From Curtobacterium sp. MCBA15_009 (lineage in GTDB: Bacteria; Actinomycetota; Actinomycetes; Actinomycetales; Microbacteriaceae): a DNA stretch of 64,000 bases. Made by a program: the position numbers and the translations under genes. Below the pieces are notes generated by a model that was given only the letters and a program-made list of their open reading frames with translations, was not told where the DNA came from and searched no databases. The DNA lies in contig NZ_MJGO01000012.1 of the NCBI RefSeq assembly GCF_001864895.1, positions 147,129 through 211,128 of the forward strand, in the 5' to 3' direction. Positions 43,065 to 51,949 of this stretch are shown one piece after another; the first letter of the stretch is position 1, and each line of letters begins with the position of its first letter.

Positions 43065-43841
43065 TCAGCCCTTCGGCGCCAGCGTGCCCCGGGCGAGCTT
43101 GTGCTGCGCGGACTGGGCGACCGGCCGGATCGTGACCAGGTCGAGGTTGACGTGCGCCGGCAGTTCCACCGCGTGCACGATCGCCTCGGCGACGTCCTCG
43201 GCCACGAGCGGACCCGGCACGTCGTCGTAGACCGCAGCGGCCTTCTCGGCGTCGCCGCGGAAGCGGGTGAGCGCGAACTCGTCGGTCTTCACCAGGCCGG
43301 GGGCGACCTCGACCACGCGGATCGGTTCGCCGTTCAGCTCGAGCCGGAGCGCGCCGACGAGGGCGTGCTCGGCGAACTTCGCCGCGTTGTAGCCGCCGCC
43401 GTTCTCGTACGCCACGAAGCCCGCGGTGCTCGTCACGGTGACGATGTCCGCACCCCCGCCGGCGCGCGCCCGCTCCCGCAGGTGCGGCAGCAGCGCTGCG
43501 ACGACGCGCTTCGTGCCGATCACGTTGACCTCGAACATGGCGCGCCAGTCCTCGACGTCGGACTCCTCGACCGACGCGGACCCGAACGCACCGCCGGCGT
43601 TGTTGACGAGCACGTCCGCTCCCCCGAGCTCCCCGACGCGGGCGGCGAGCGCCTCGACGTCGGACGCGCTCGTGATGTCGGCGACCAGGACGTCGGCACC
43701 GGTGGACGCGGCGAGCGCCTCGAGCTTCTCGGCGCGGCGGGCGACCGCGAGGACGTCCCACCCCCGCGACCGGAACAGCCGGACGGTGGCCGCCCCGATG
43801 CCCGAGCTCGCTCCGGTGACGACTGCGCGTCGTGCTGCCAT
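43065..43841 (-). CDS. Short-chain dehydrogenase/reductase
   Basis: The 258-aa classical SDR has the cofactor motif TGASSGIGAATV, NNAGG, the catalytic Ser in TVTSTAGF and the dyad YNAAKFA. It is close to the serine 3-dehydrogenase/YdfG type (GSASVEESDVEDWRAMFEVNV pattern). Its substrate cannot be told from sequence. It is divergent from the acyltransferase gene with 139 bp between starts. Confidence 0.92.
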   Translation of the reverse strand: MAARRAVVTGASSGIGAATVRLFRSRGWDVLAVARRAEKLEALAASTGADVLVADITSASDVEALAARVGELGGADVLVNNAGGAFGSASVEESDVEDWRAMFEVNVIGTKRVVAALLPHLRERARAGGGADIVTVTSTAGFVAYENGGGYNAAKFAEHALVGALRLELNGEPIRVVEVAPGLVKTDEFALTRFRGDAEKAAAVYDDVPGPLVAEDVAEAIVHAVELPAHVNLDLVTIRPVAQSAQHKLARGTLAPKG

Positions 43842-43980
43842 GTGATCTGCCTCCTGGGTGGGTGGACGTCCACCGTACCGAGCAGCACCACGGGCACCAC
43901 ACCGACCCGGCCCACCCGAGCGACACGACCCGCGTCCGCACCCGGACCGGGAAGGTCACGGTCCGGTAACGTGACCCGGG

Positions 43981-45069
43981 ATGACGACGGACGCCGCTCC
44001 CCCCGCTCCCTCGGCCCCGGCGACGAAGCTCGAACCCGGCCGGGCACCGCGCCGTATCCCGATGTGGGACACCGCGCGGTTCGTCGCGGTCACGCTCGTG
44101 GTCATCGGCCACGCGATCCAGCGGCAGACGCCGGCGAGCGAACACGCCCTGGCGCTGTACACGTTCATCTACGCGTTCCACATGCCCGCGTTCGGCGTGA
44201 TCAGCGGGTACTTCTCGTCGGCGGACACCCCGACCGCCAAGCGGATGCGCCGGACGATCACCGACATCGTCGTGCCGTACATCATCATGCAGACGATCTG
44301 GACCGTGGTGCAGGGCATCGTCGAGGGCGGGAAGGACTTCAACCCGACGAAGCCGACCTGGACCCTGTGGTTCCTGTTGGCCCTGGGGATCTTCAAGCTG
44401 ATCCTGCCGTACCTGGCGCAGCTGCGGTGGCCGCTGTTCTGGGCGGTCGTGTTCAGCATCGGTGTCGGCTACTTCGACAACGTCGACTCCACGCTGTCGC
44501 TGTCCCGCGCGATCAGCCTGCTGCCGTTCTTCCTGCTCGGCTGGCAGGTCAAGCAGTGGGGCGTGTTCGACCGCTGGTACGAGGCACCGCGCCGCACCGT
44601 CGTGCGGGTGCGGATCGCCGCCGCGGCGGTCTTCGCGGCGTGGGCGGTGTCGTGTGCGATCTGGATCCCGCAGTTCAAGCAGTTCGACCTGCACCACTGG
44701 TTCTTCTACGACGACTCGTACTCGGGTCTCGGCGAGGACGCCTGGTGGGCGGGCGGCGTGCGCTTCGGCCTGATGCTGCTCGCGACGCTGCTCACCGCGT
44801 CGTTCCTGCTGCTCATCCCCAGGCGGACGGTGTGGATCACGCGTTTCGGCGCCGCCACGATGTACGTGTACCTGCTGCACACGTTCGTGCTCTACCCGAT
44901 CCGCGAGTCCGGCGTGCTCGCCGGGGAGCACTCGGCCTGGCCCTACGTGCTCCTGATGGTCGTCATCGCCTGCGCGGTGACCCTGTTCCTCGCGCAGCCG
45001 TTCGTGCGGCGCGGCATGCGCTGGCTGCTCGAGCCCCGGGTCGACTGGTTGTTCCGCCGCGACGCGTGA
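43981..45069 (+). CDS. Membrane acyltransferase (acyltransferase 3 family)
   Basis: The 362-aa protein has about ten membrane helices and the family's N-terminal motif WDTARFVAVTLVVIGHAIQ with the conserved His, followed by FHMPAFGVISGYF. It probably transfers an acyl group (for example acetyl or succinyl) to an envelope glycan. The first ~30 residues are Ala/Pro-rich and cytoplasmic. The start at 43981 is ATG. Context gives no substrate. Confidence 0.9.
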   Translation: MTTDAAPPAPSAPATKLEPGRAPRRIPMWDTARFVAVTLVVIGHAIQRQTPASEHALALYTFIYAFHMPAFGVISGYFSSADTPTAKRMRRTITDIVVPYIIMQTIWTVVQGIVEGGKDFNPTKPTWTLWFLLALGIFKLILPYLAQLRWPLFWAVVFSIGVGYFDNVDSTLSLSRAISLLPFFLLGWQVKQWGVFDRWYEAPRRTVVRVRIAAAAVFAAWAVSCAIWIPQFKQFDLHHWFFYDDSYSGLGEDAWWAGGVRFGLMLLATLLTASFLLLIPRRTVWITRFGAATMYVYLLHTFVLYPIRESGVLAGEHSAWPYVLLMVVIACAVTLFLAQPFVRRGMRWLLEPRVDWLFRRDA

Positions 45070-45326
45070 CGTCCCCGCGCGAGCAGCCGTCCCGCCGCGC
45101 TCCCGGACCGGTCCCCGTGGTCGCCGCCGTCAGCCGCAGGCACCGTCCTGGCCCGGCCTGGAGGCACGGGTCACCCCCGGTGCGCGCGTTACGTCGCGAG
45201 GCGGTCGCGCTGGTACCGGCGCGACCACCTGCGTACCGTGGCCTCCGTCGCAGCGCCGCACCGTGCCTCCCGGCCGGACGCACCGCGACCCGAACCCCAC
45301 CACCCGCACCGGACAGGAGCACCGAG

Positions 45327-46658
45327 ATGACCGAGCACGACGCCGAGCAGTGGCGGTTCGAGACCACGCAGGTGCACGCGGGTGCGCAGCCCGACCCGAC
45401 CACGGGGGCCCGGGCGACGCCGATCTACAAGACGACGTCGTACGTGTTCGCGAACTCGGACGAGGCCCGCGACCTGTTCGCGTTGGCGAAGCCGGGCAAC
45501 ATCTACTCCCGGATCATGAACCCGACGAACGACGTCGTCGAGCAGCGCATCGCCGCGCTCGAGGGCGGGTCCGGCGCCCTGCTCGTGTCGAGCGGCCAGG
45601 CGGCCGAGACGTACGCGGTGCTCAACATCGCGGGCGCCGGTGACCACATCGTGTCGTCGTCGTCGATCTACGGCGGCACGTACAACCTGTTCAAGTACAC
45701 GCTCGCGAAGCTCGGCATCGAGACGACCTTCGTCGAGGACCAGGACGACCTCGAGGAGTGGCGGCGCGCCGTCCGCCCGAACACGAAGCTGTTCTTCGCC
45801 GAGACCATCGGCAACCCGCGCATCAACGTGCTCGACATCACGGGCGTCAGCGACGTCGCCCACGAGTCCGGCGTGCCGCTCATCGTCGACAACACGATCG
45901 CGACGCCGTACCTCATCCGCCCGTTCGAGCACGGGGCCGACGTCGTCGTGCACTCCGCGACGAAGTTCCTGGGCGGCCACGGCACCGTCATCGGCGGGAT
46001 CATCGTCGACAGCGGCCGGTTCCCCTGGTCGCAGCACGCGGACCGGTTCCCGGAGTTCAACACGCCCGACCCGTCGTACCACGGCGCGGTCTTCGCCGAG
46101 GCGGTCGGCAACGAGCTCGCCTACATCGTGAAGGCCCGCGTGCAGCTGCTCCGCGACCTCGGCGCCTCGAACTCGGCGGACACCGCGTTCGCGCTGCTGC
46201 AGGGCATCGAGACGCTGTCCCTCCGCATCGAGCGGCACGTGTCGAACGCGCAGGAGGTCGCCGAGTGGCTCGACCAGCACCCCGACGTCGCCACGGTCGC
46301 CTACGCCGGGCTGCCGACGTCGCCCTGGTACGCCGCCGCGAACCGCTACGCGCCGAAGGGCGTCGGTGCGGTGCTGTCGTTCGAGCTGAAGGGCGGCGTG
46401 CCCGCCGGAAAGGCGTTCGTGGACAACCTGCGCCTGTTCTCGCACCTGGCGAACATCGGTGACGTGCGCTCGCTCGTCATCCACCCGGCGTCGACCACGC
46501 ACTCGCAGCTCACGCCCGAGCAGCAGCTGACGACGGGTGTGACGCCGGGCCTGGTGCGCCTGTCGGTCGGCATCGAGAACGTCGAGGACCTGAAGGCGGA
46601 CCTCGAGGCGGGGCTCGCCGCGGCACGCGCGGTCGCGCAGCAGGGGCAGCGGGCGTAG
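45327..46658 (+). CDS. metY: O-acetylhomoserine sulfhydrylase
   Basis: PLP enzyme of the Cys/Met metabolism class that makes homocysteine from O-acetylhomoserine and sulfide. The 443-aa length and the long insertion (NTPDPSYHGAVFAEAVGN) are those of MetY rather than cystathionine enzymes. The PLP lysine is in HSATKFLGGHG (K213); YSRIMNPTNDVVEQRI and SHLANIGDVRSLVIHPASTTH are family blocks (partial quotes). The start follows ACAGGAGC. The 257 bp upstream show no gene and no SAM-riboswitch pattern I recognise. Confidence 0.96.
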   Translation: MTEHDAEQWRFETTQVHAGAQPDPTTGARATPIYKTTSYVFANSDEARDLFALAKPGNIYSRIMNPTNDVVEQRIAALEGGSGALLVSSGQAAETYAVLNIAGAGDHIVSSSSIYGGTYNLFKYTLAKLGIETTFVEDQDDLEEWRRAVRPNTKLFFAETIGNPRINVLDITGVSDVAHESGVPLIVDNTIATPYLIRPFEHGADVVVHSATKFLGGHGTVIGGIIVDSGRFPWSQHADRFPEFNTPDPSYHGAVFAEAVGNELAYIVKARVQLLRDLGASNSADTAFALLQGIETLSLRIERHVSNAQEVAEWLDQHPDVATVAYAGLPTSPWYAAANRYAPKGVGAVLSFELKGGVPAGKAFVDNLRLFSHLANIGDVRSLVIHPASTTHSQLTPEQQLTTGVTPGLVRLSVGIENVEDLKADLEAGLAAARAVAQQGQRA

Positions 46659-46687
46659 CGCTCGCCCCCCCCGGGCATCGACTCGGA

Positions 46688-46725
46688 ACGACAAGGTCGA
46701 CGTCGCACGACGTCGACCTTGTCGT
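46688..46725. terminator. Perfect 18-bp stem between metY and metX
   Basis: ACGACAAGGTCGACGTCG (46688-46705), a CA spacer, then its exact complement (46708-46725). It begins 30 bp after the metY stop and probably works as a terminator or attenuator between the two methionine genes. Confidence 0.75.
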
Positions 46726-46757
46726 CTACCCGCCCGTGCGACGGTTGCCGACGGGGC

Positions 46758-46801
46758 GGTGCGACTTCCTGGATGTCGTACGACGTCGACGATGTCGCAC
46801 C
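46758..46801. repeat. Second, imperfect 44-bp palindrome upstream of metX
   Basis: The outer arms GGTGCGAC and GTCGCACC are perfect, the centre is GTCGTACGAC, and 18 of 22 positions pair overall. Its CGACGTCG and GTGCGAC words are shared with the 46688 stem and with the hairpins near 22760 and 30790. Confidence 0.75.
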
Positions 46802-46927
46802 CACCCACACACCGACCCACAGACACCCGAGCAGCACAACGCGAGCGCGGCCGCGGACCCGACCACAGGACGGGCGCGACGTAACACGGCGGCGGCGAGC
46901 CGTGCCTCCCGGCAGACTGGACGCACC

Positions 46928-48130
46928 ATGGACTGGCAGACGACCCCCGAGGACTCCGTGCCGTCCACCCTGGTGCCCGGCTCCGAACTCGGCACCCTCG
47001 GCGGGCCGCCCGTGACCGGGGCCTGGCGGCCGGGCGACCACCCCGGCGAGCGGGCGTTCGAACCGCTCGGCGAGCAGTGGGTTCGTGGCGGACGGTTGCC
47101 GTCCGTCCGCGTGGCCTACGAGTCGTGGGGCACCCTCAACGCTGCGCGCGACAACGCCGTGCTCCTGTTCCACGCGATGACGGGCGACTCGCACGTCACC
47201 GGCGAGGCCGGCCCCGGGCACCGCACCGCCGGCTGGTGGGGCGACGTCGTCGGGCCGGGGCGCGCGATCGACACCGACCGGTGGTTCGTGCTCGTGCCGA
47301 ACATGCTCGGGGGCTGCCAGGGCACGACGGGGCCGTCCTCGGTGTCGCCGTCCGGGGCGGAGTGGGGCTCGCGCTTCCCCTTCGTCACGATCCGCGACCA
47401 GGTCGCCGTGCAGGTGCAGCTCGCCGACCGGCTCGGCATCGACGTGTTCGCGGCGGTCGTCGGCGGGTCGATGGGCGGCATGCACGCCCTCGAGCTCGCG
47501 GCGACCCACCCGGAGCGCGTCGAGCGGCTGGCGGTCCTCGCCACCACGGCGCAGACCACCGCGGACCAGATCGCGGCGAACTCGCTGCAGCGTGCGGCCA
47601 TCCAGATGGACCCGGGCTTCGCCGGCGGGGACTACTACGAGGCGCACGCCGGCGAAGGCCCGCACCGCGGGCTGGCGCTGGCCCGTCGGATGGCGCTCAT
47701 GACCTACCGGGCACCGGACGAGCTGAACGGCCGGTTCGCGCGGTCCTGGCAGAGCGACGTCTCCCCGCTCGGCGACGACGGCCGGTTCTCGGTGGAGAGC
47801 TACCTCGACTTCCACGGCAACAAGTTCACCCGCCGCTTCGACGCGTCGAGCTACGTGACCCTGACGCAGGCGATGGACTCGCACGACGTCGGGGCCGGCC
47901 GCGGTGGCGTGTCGGCGGCGCTCGGGCGGATCACCGCTCGGACGCTCGTGCTCGGGGTCTCGAGCGACCGGCTGTTCCCCCTCGAGGACCAGCACCGGAT
48001 CGCCGCCGGGGTGCCCGACACGCTCGACGGGGACGACGCCGCGGTCATCGAGAGCGAGTACGGGCACGACGGGTTCCTCATCGAGCACGAGCAGGTCGGG
48101 GACCACCTGCGTCGGCTGTTCGACAGCTGA
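46928..48130 (+). CDS. metXA: Homoserine O-acetyltransferase
   Basis: Acetylates L-homoserine with acetyl-CoA, giving the substrate of MetY. The 400-aa alpha/beta-hydrolase fold enzyme has the nucleophile elbow VVGGSMGGMHAL (S181), the family block NMLGGCQGTTGPSS, and the late acid and His in VSSDRLFPLEDQ and EYGHDGFL. Homoserine would come from Hom at 3182. ATG 46928 is the start; it shares direction with metY but two hairpins separate them. Confidence 0.96.
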   Translation: MDWQTTPEDSVPSTLVPGSELGTLGGPPVTGAWRPGDHPGERAFEPLGEQWVRGGRLPSVRVAYESWGTLNAARDNAVLLFHAMTGDSHVTGEAGPGHRTAGWWGDVVGPGRAIDTDRWFVLVPNMLGGCQGTTGPSSVSPSGAEWGSRFPFVTIRDQVAVQVQLADRLGIDVFAAVVGGSMGGMHALELAATHPERVERLAVLATTAQTTADQIAANSLQRAAIQMDPGFAGGDYYEAHAGEGPHRGLALARRMALMTYRAPDELNGRFARSWQSDVSPLGDDGRFSVESYLDFHGNKFTRRFDASSYVTLTQAMDSHDVGAGRGGVSAALGRITARTLVLGVSSDRLFPLEDQHRIAAGVPDTLDGDDAAVIESEYGHDGFLIEHEQVGDHLRRLFDS

Positions 48131-48309
48131 CGTCCGGGGCTCGCGTGGGGCGGTCAAGTGACGCGCCGTAACGATCCGGCAGCCATCCGACACGACCGGG
48201 CGCGCCGAACACCCCCCAACGGGTGCCTCCCGTGGAATGATGGCGGAGAGCTCGGCTGACCGACGCTCGCTTTCCCTGCCACACCAGAACGTCACCAACC
48301 AGGACACCG

Positions 48310-49464
48310 ATGGAACTCATCGCACAGGAACGCGACCGTTTGCTACGGTCGACGACCCGTGTCGTGGGCATCGTCTGCGCGCTCGTGAGCATCGTCGGCG
48401 TCGCCTCGGCACTCGCGGTCCCCCCGCTGCCGTTCGTCGTCGCGCTCCTGTGCATCGCCGCGATGGTCGCCGCCCTCGTCGTCTTCGGTCGCAGCGGCAG
48501 CGAGTGGTGGACCGCCGCCGCACTGCTCGCGGGGCTCGCCGCGATGACGGTGCTGTTCACCGGCGTCGACGCGGACACCCGACCGATCATCGCCAGCGCC
48601 CTCGTGCCGCTCGCCGGCGGGATGGCCGCACCGCTCATGGCGCAGCGCGGCAAGCCCGTCGGGCTCGGCATCACCGTCGCCGCCGGGGCCGGTGTCGTCG
48701 CCCTCATGGTCTGGGCGACGGGCGACCCGCTGTCGACGCCGGTCGGCGTCGCCGTCCTGGTCTGGATCCTCATCGCGGTGGTCGCCGTCTGGATCGCCCG
48801 GAGCATCCCCCGGGTGGCCCGCCGCATCTACAGCATCGGCAACGCTCACCGCGCCGAGCGACAGGCGAGCGAGACCGAGGCGCAGCGTCGCCAGGGTGCC
48901 CGCCTGCTGCACGACACCGTGCTGGCGACCCTGACCCTCCTCGCGCACTCCGGCGTCGGCGTCTCGGAGCAGGCCATGCGCGAGCAGGCCGCCGAGGACG
49001 CCCGGCTCCTGCGCCACCTGCGACTCGGCGCGACCCCGCAGCCGTCGCAGTCCGGCGACTACTCGCTCACACGCGAGGAAGAGTCGCCCCTCGGGCAGAC
49101 CCTCGAGTCGGTCAAGCAGCGCTTCGGCCGGATGGGCCTCGAGGTGAGCTGGCACGGCACCGGCCAGGTGCTCCTGCCGTCGAACGTCCTCGACGCCTTC
49201 CTGCTGGCCCTCGGCGAGTGCCTCGAGAACGTCCGTCGGCACGCCGGCGTCGGCGAGGCGCACGTCACGATCGTGCACGACAACGAGATGGTGCGCGCCA
49301 TGGTGACCGACTCCGGCGTCGGGTTCGACCTCACCCACGTCAGCGCGGAACGCCTCGGCTTCAAGGAGAGCGTCGTGAGCCGCTTGCGCGAGGTCGGCGG
49401 GGACGCCAAGCTCTTCTCGGCGCCGGGTTCCGGCACCACCGTCGTCCTGGAGGCACCGCGATGA
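48310..49464 (+). CDS. Membrane sensor histidine kinase (NarL/HPK7-like)
   Basis: The 384-aa kinase has about six N-terminal membrane helices (~17-165) with almost no extracellular domain, then a dimerisation/phosphoacceptor helix GARLLHDTVLATL (H201). A C-terminal HATPase domain shows ECLENVRRHAG (N box) and TDSGVGFD. It probably senses a membrane-linked signal and phosphorylates the response regulator at 50866. Its stop overlaps the start of the next gene (ATGA). Confidence 0.9.
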   Translation: MELIAQERDRLLRSTTRVVGIVCALVSIVGVASALAVPPLPFVVALLCIAAMVAALVVFGRSGSEWWTAAALLAGLAAMTVLFTGVDADTRPIIASALVPLAGGMAAPLMAQRGKPVGLGITVAAGAGVVALMVWATGDPLSTPVGVAVLVWILIAVVAVWIARSIPRVARRIYSIGNAHRAERQASETEAQRRQGARLLHDTVLATLTLLAHSGVGVSEQAMREQAAEDARLLRHLRLGATPQPSQSGDYSLTREEESPLGQTLESVKQRFGRMGLEVSWHGTGQVLLPSNVLDAFLLALGECLENVRRHAGVGEAHVTIVHDNEMVRAMVTDSGVGFDLTHVSAERLGFKESVVSRLREVGGDAKLFSAPGSGTTVVLEAPR

Positions 49465-50783
49465 CCCGGGTCCCCGAGGACACCATCGGCCGCGGCCTGC
49501 CCGGCGAGATCACGTCGTCCGCGCCGCGCACCCGCCGTGAGGCCCGCGAACGCACCCGTTCGAGCGAGCGCCGGCAGGCCCGTGGCCTCCCGTCGACGTC
49601 CACCGGCGCACGGTCGCTCCGCCAGGCTGCGAAGCCCGGCGCCTCGCTCGGTGCTGGCTACCTCGGCCTCGGCGCCGCGATCCTCACCGCCATCGAGGCG
49701 GTCGCCGGCATCGCGTTCTTCCTGGCGCGCTGGCCGGACGCGGCCAACCCGTGGCTGACGACCGCCGCGTGGGGGCTCTACGTCCTGGCGGCCGTCGGGG
49801 TGGGGCTCAGCGTCCTGACCTACGGCGAACGGCTCACCGGACCGGCCTTCGCGCTCATCTGCGTGGTCCTGGCCGGTGTGGTGACCCTCGACTTCGCCGC
49901 CGTGTGGGCCGAACACGACATCGCGGCCACCGCTTCGGCCTCGGTCGCCGCGGGGTTCGCGCTGCTGCCCATCACGACACTGCGGCCCGCCCGCGAGGTC
50001 GCTGCGGCCATCGCCGTCCTCGGCGTCGCGTTCGTCGTCATGGCGGCGCTGTCGACGCCCATCACGCCCGAGACCCTGCCCGGGATCGTGACGCTCCTGG
50101 CGCTCGTGGTCGCGCCGCCGGCGATCTCCCTGCACGTGGTGCACCGCTTCCGCCAGTTCGTGCAGCGCGAACTCGACCGCGTGCTCGTGCAGAGCAACGT
50201 GCAGGCGCCGCAGTTCGCCGTCGGCATGCTCGCCTCGGACGAGCTCGCCCGCCTCGACCTGGCCGCCGAGAAGCTCCTCGACGCCGTCGCGAACGGCACC
50301 GACCCGCTGCCGCTGTCCGACGCCTCGAGCTCCGTCGCCGCCTCGCTCGCCACCGAGCTCCGCCTGCACCTCATCGAGGGCCGCCGCGAGACCTGGCTCT
50401 ACCACGCCATCACCGAGTCCGACCACCTCGGCCGCTCGGTGAGCGTCGCCGACCCGGCAGCCCTCGCCGGGCACCTGTCCCCCGCGCAGCGCGACGGTCT
50501 GCTGCAGGCGATCTGGCAGATGGTGGGCGACGGCCGGACCGCGCAGCCCGGCATGCCCGTCGTCTCGGTCACGCTCGGCCCCGTCGGCTCCGACGGCCAC
50601 CCGGTCAGCGACGAGACGATGGACGTGCCCGTCGTGATCGACTCGCGCGGCGTGCAGCGCCGTCGCCTCGGCCCGACCGCCTGGAGCGCCCTGGAACGCA
50701 TCGGCCCGTACACCGCGACGGTCCGCGAGAGCGTGCTGCACATCGTCGTGCACTGCGTCGTCAGCCGACATCCGTCCATGTAG
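49461..50783 (+). CDS. Polytopic membrane protein resembling a degenerate histidine kinase
   Basis: The 440-aa protein begins with ~55 basic, disordered residues (RTRREARERTRSSERR), then about six membrane helices (~65-235). A cytoplasmic domain of ~200 residues follows. Its layout copies that of the preceding kinase, but no phosphoacceptor His-Asp pair or glycine-rich ATP box is visible; a stretch LSPAQRDGLLQAIWQMVGDG sits where an N box would be. It is probably a signalling partner or pseudo-kinase; this reading is tentative. Confidence 0.7.
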   Translation: MTRVPEDTIGRGLPGEITSSAPRTRREARERTRSSERRQARGLPSTSTGARSLRQAAKPGASLGAGYLGLGAAILTAIEAVAGIAFFLARWPDAANPWLTTAAWGLYVLAAVGVGLSVLTYGERLTGPAFALICVVLAGVVTLDFAAVWAEHDIAATASASVAAGFALLPITTLRPAREVAAAIAVLGVAFVVMAALSTPITPETLPGIVTLLALVVAPPAISLHVVHRFRQFVQRELDRVLVQSNVQAPQFAVGMLASDELARLDLAAEKLLDAVANGTDPLPLSDASSSVAASLATELRLHLIEGRRETWLYHAITESDHLGRSVSVADPAALAGHLSPAQRDGLLQAIWQMVGDGRTAQPGMPVVSVTLGPVGSDGHPVSDETMDVPVVIDSRGVQRRRLGPTAWSALERIGPYTATVRESVLHIVVHCVVSRHPSM

Positions 50784-50865
50784 CGGACACCCGTCCGACC
50801 TGCCCGTGCCCGGTACGCGCTCCTCCTAGGATCGACTCGTACAGCCCCCGAGAAAGGACGCCAGC

Positions 50866-51537
50866 ATGGCGACTCCAGAGGAACCCATCCGACTCGCACT
50901 CGTCGACGACCACAGGATGCTCCTCGGGGCCCTCACCGAGTGGATCCGCAGCGCAGCCGACGACATCACCCTGGTCGCCGCGGTCACCACCTGGCCGGAG
51001 CTGCTCACCAGCCCGGCGTTCCCGGTGGACGTGGTGCTGCTCGACCTGGACCTCAAGGACTCCATCCCGGTGTCGCTGAAGATCTCGACGCTCAAGACCG
51101 CCGGCGTGAAGACCGTCGTGATGAGCACCTACTCCGAGCCGAACGTCGTGCGCGAGGCCCTGGCCTCCGGCGCACTCGGCTACCTGGTGAAGAGCGAGGA
51201 CGCCGACATGATCGTCGAGGCGATCCGCTCGGCCCAGCGCGGCGAGCAGTACGTCTCCGCCGAGCTCGACCTGGCGATCAACAGCGGCGACGTCGGCGGC
51301 GTACCGAAGCTCAGCGCACAGGAGCGTCGCGTCATGGCCCTCTACGGCGGCGGCGAACCGGTGAAGAGCGTCGCGTACCAGCTCGGCATCTCGGAGGAGA
51401 CCGCCAAGAGCTACCTCAAGCGCATCCGCGAGAAGTACCGTGTCGCCGGCTTCGACGTCGGCACGAAGGTCGCGCTGCGGAAGCGCGCCATCACCGACGG
51501 CATCATCGTGCAGGACGGCAGCCCGCTGGGGCTGTAG
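50866..51537 (+). CDS. Response regulator, REC plus LuxR-type HTH
   Basis: The 223-aa protein has a receiver domain with LALVDDH, phosphoacceptor D60 in VVLLDLDLKDS, VVMSTYSEP and the lysine of GYLVKSED. The LuxR/GerE output domain begins KLSAQERRVMALYGGGEPVKSVAYQLGISEETAKSYLKRI (key part LGISEETAKSYLKRI). It lies 82 bp after the kinase-like gene and completes a three-gene system. Targets are unknown. It ends before the 145-bp hairpin repeat. Confidence 0.93.
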   Translation: MATPEEPIRLALVDDHRMLLGALTEWIRSAADDITLVAAVTTWPELLTSPAFPVDVVLLDLDLKDSIPVSLKISTLKTAGVKTVVMSTYSEPNVVREALASGALGYLVKSEDADMIVEAIRSAQRGEQYVSAELDLAINSGDVGGVPKLSAQERRVMALYGGGEPVKSVAYQLGISEETAKSYLKRIREKYRVAGFDVGTKVALRKRAITDGIIVQDGSPLGL

Positions 51538-51570
51538 GGGCGCGAGGCGCGGCGCGCTCGGCGCGGCGTT

Positions 51571-51917
51571 CGCTTCGTGAGCAGAAGAGGTCGGGTCCGG
51601 CATCCGGATTCGACCTTTTCTGCTCACCATGCGCAGCCTGCCGCACCACACGACCCACGGGAGGCACGAGGCGGCCCCGCCACGAGCCTCCCGCCCGTCA
51701 GACGCGACGCATGCACGCTTCGTGAGCAGGAAAGGTCAGGTCCGGCGTTCGAACCCGACCTCTTCTGCTCACCATGCGCGACCTGCGGCGCCACACGACG
51801 GACGGGAGGCAGGGGTCGGCCCCGCCCCGTGCCTCCCGCCCGTCAGACGCACCGTCCCCGCGCCGAGTGAGCACAAGACGTCGGGTCCCGCCCCCACACC
51901 CGACGTCTTCTGCTCAC
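51571..51917. repeat. 145-bp tandem hairpin repeat, ~2.4 copies
   Basis: Units start at 51571 and 51716 (CGCTTCGTGAGCAG), and a third partial one near 51861. Each begins with a long GTGAGCA hairpin (51577-51627, 51722-51772, 51866-51917). The two full units also hold a GGGAGGC hairpin (51657-51698, 51797-51844). Stem 1 pairs over 23 bp with three G-U wobbles. Stem 3 changed GAGGTC to GACGTC on both arms. The array fills the 412-bp gap between the convergent response regulator and MFS genes, which has no gene. Confidence 0.93.
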
Positions 51918-51949
51918 TCGACGCAGCCGACCGCACCCGGCGAGGCGCC

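Noticed and set aside
45070-45326. SAM riboswitch upstream of metY
   Set aside because: I looked for the SAM-I/IV core patterns in the 257-bp leader and found none. A covariance-model search would be decisive.
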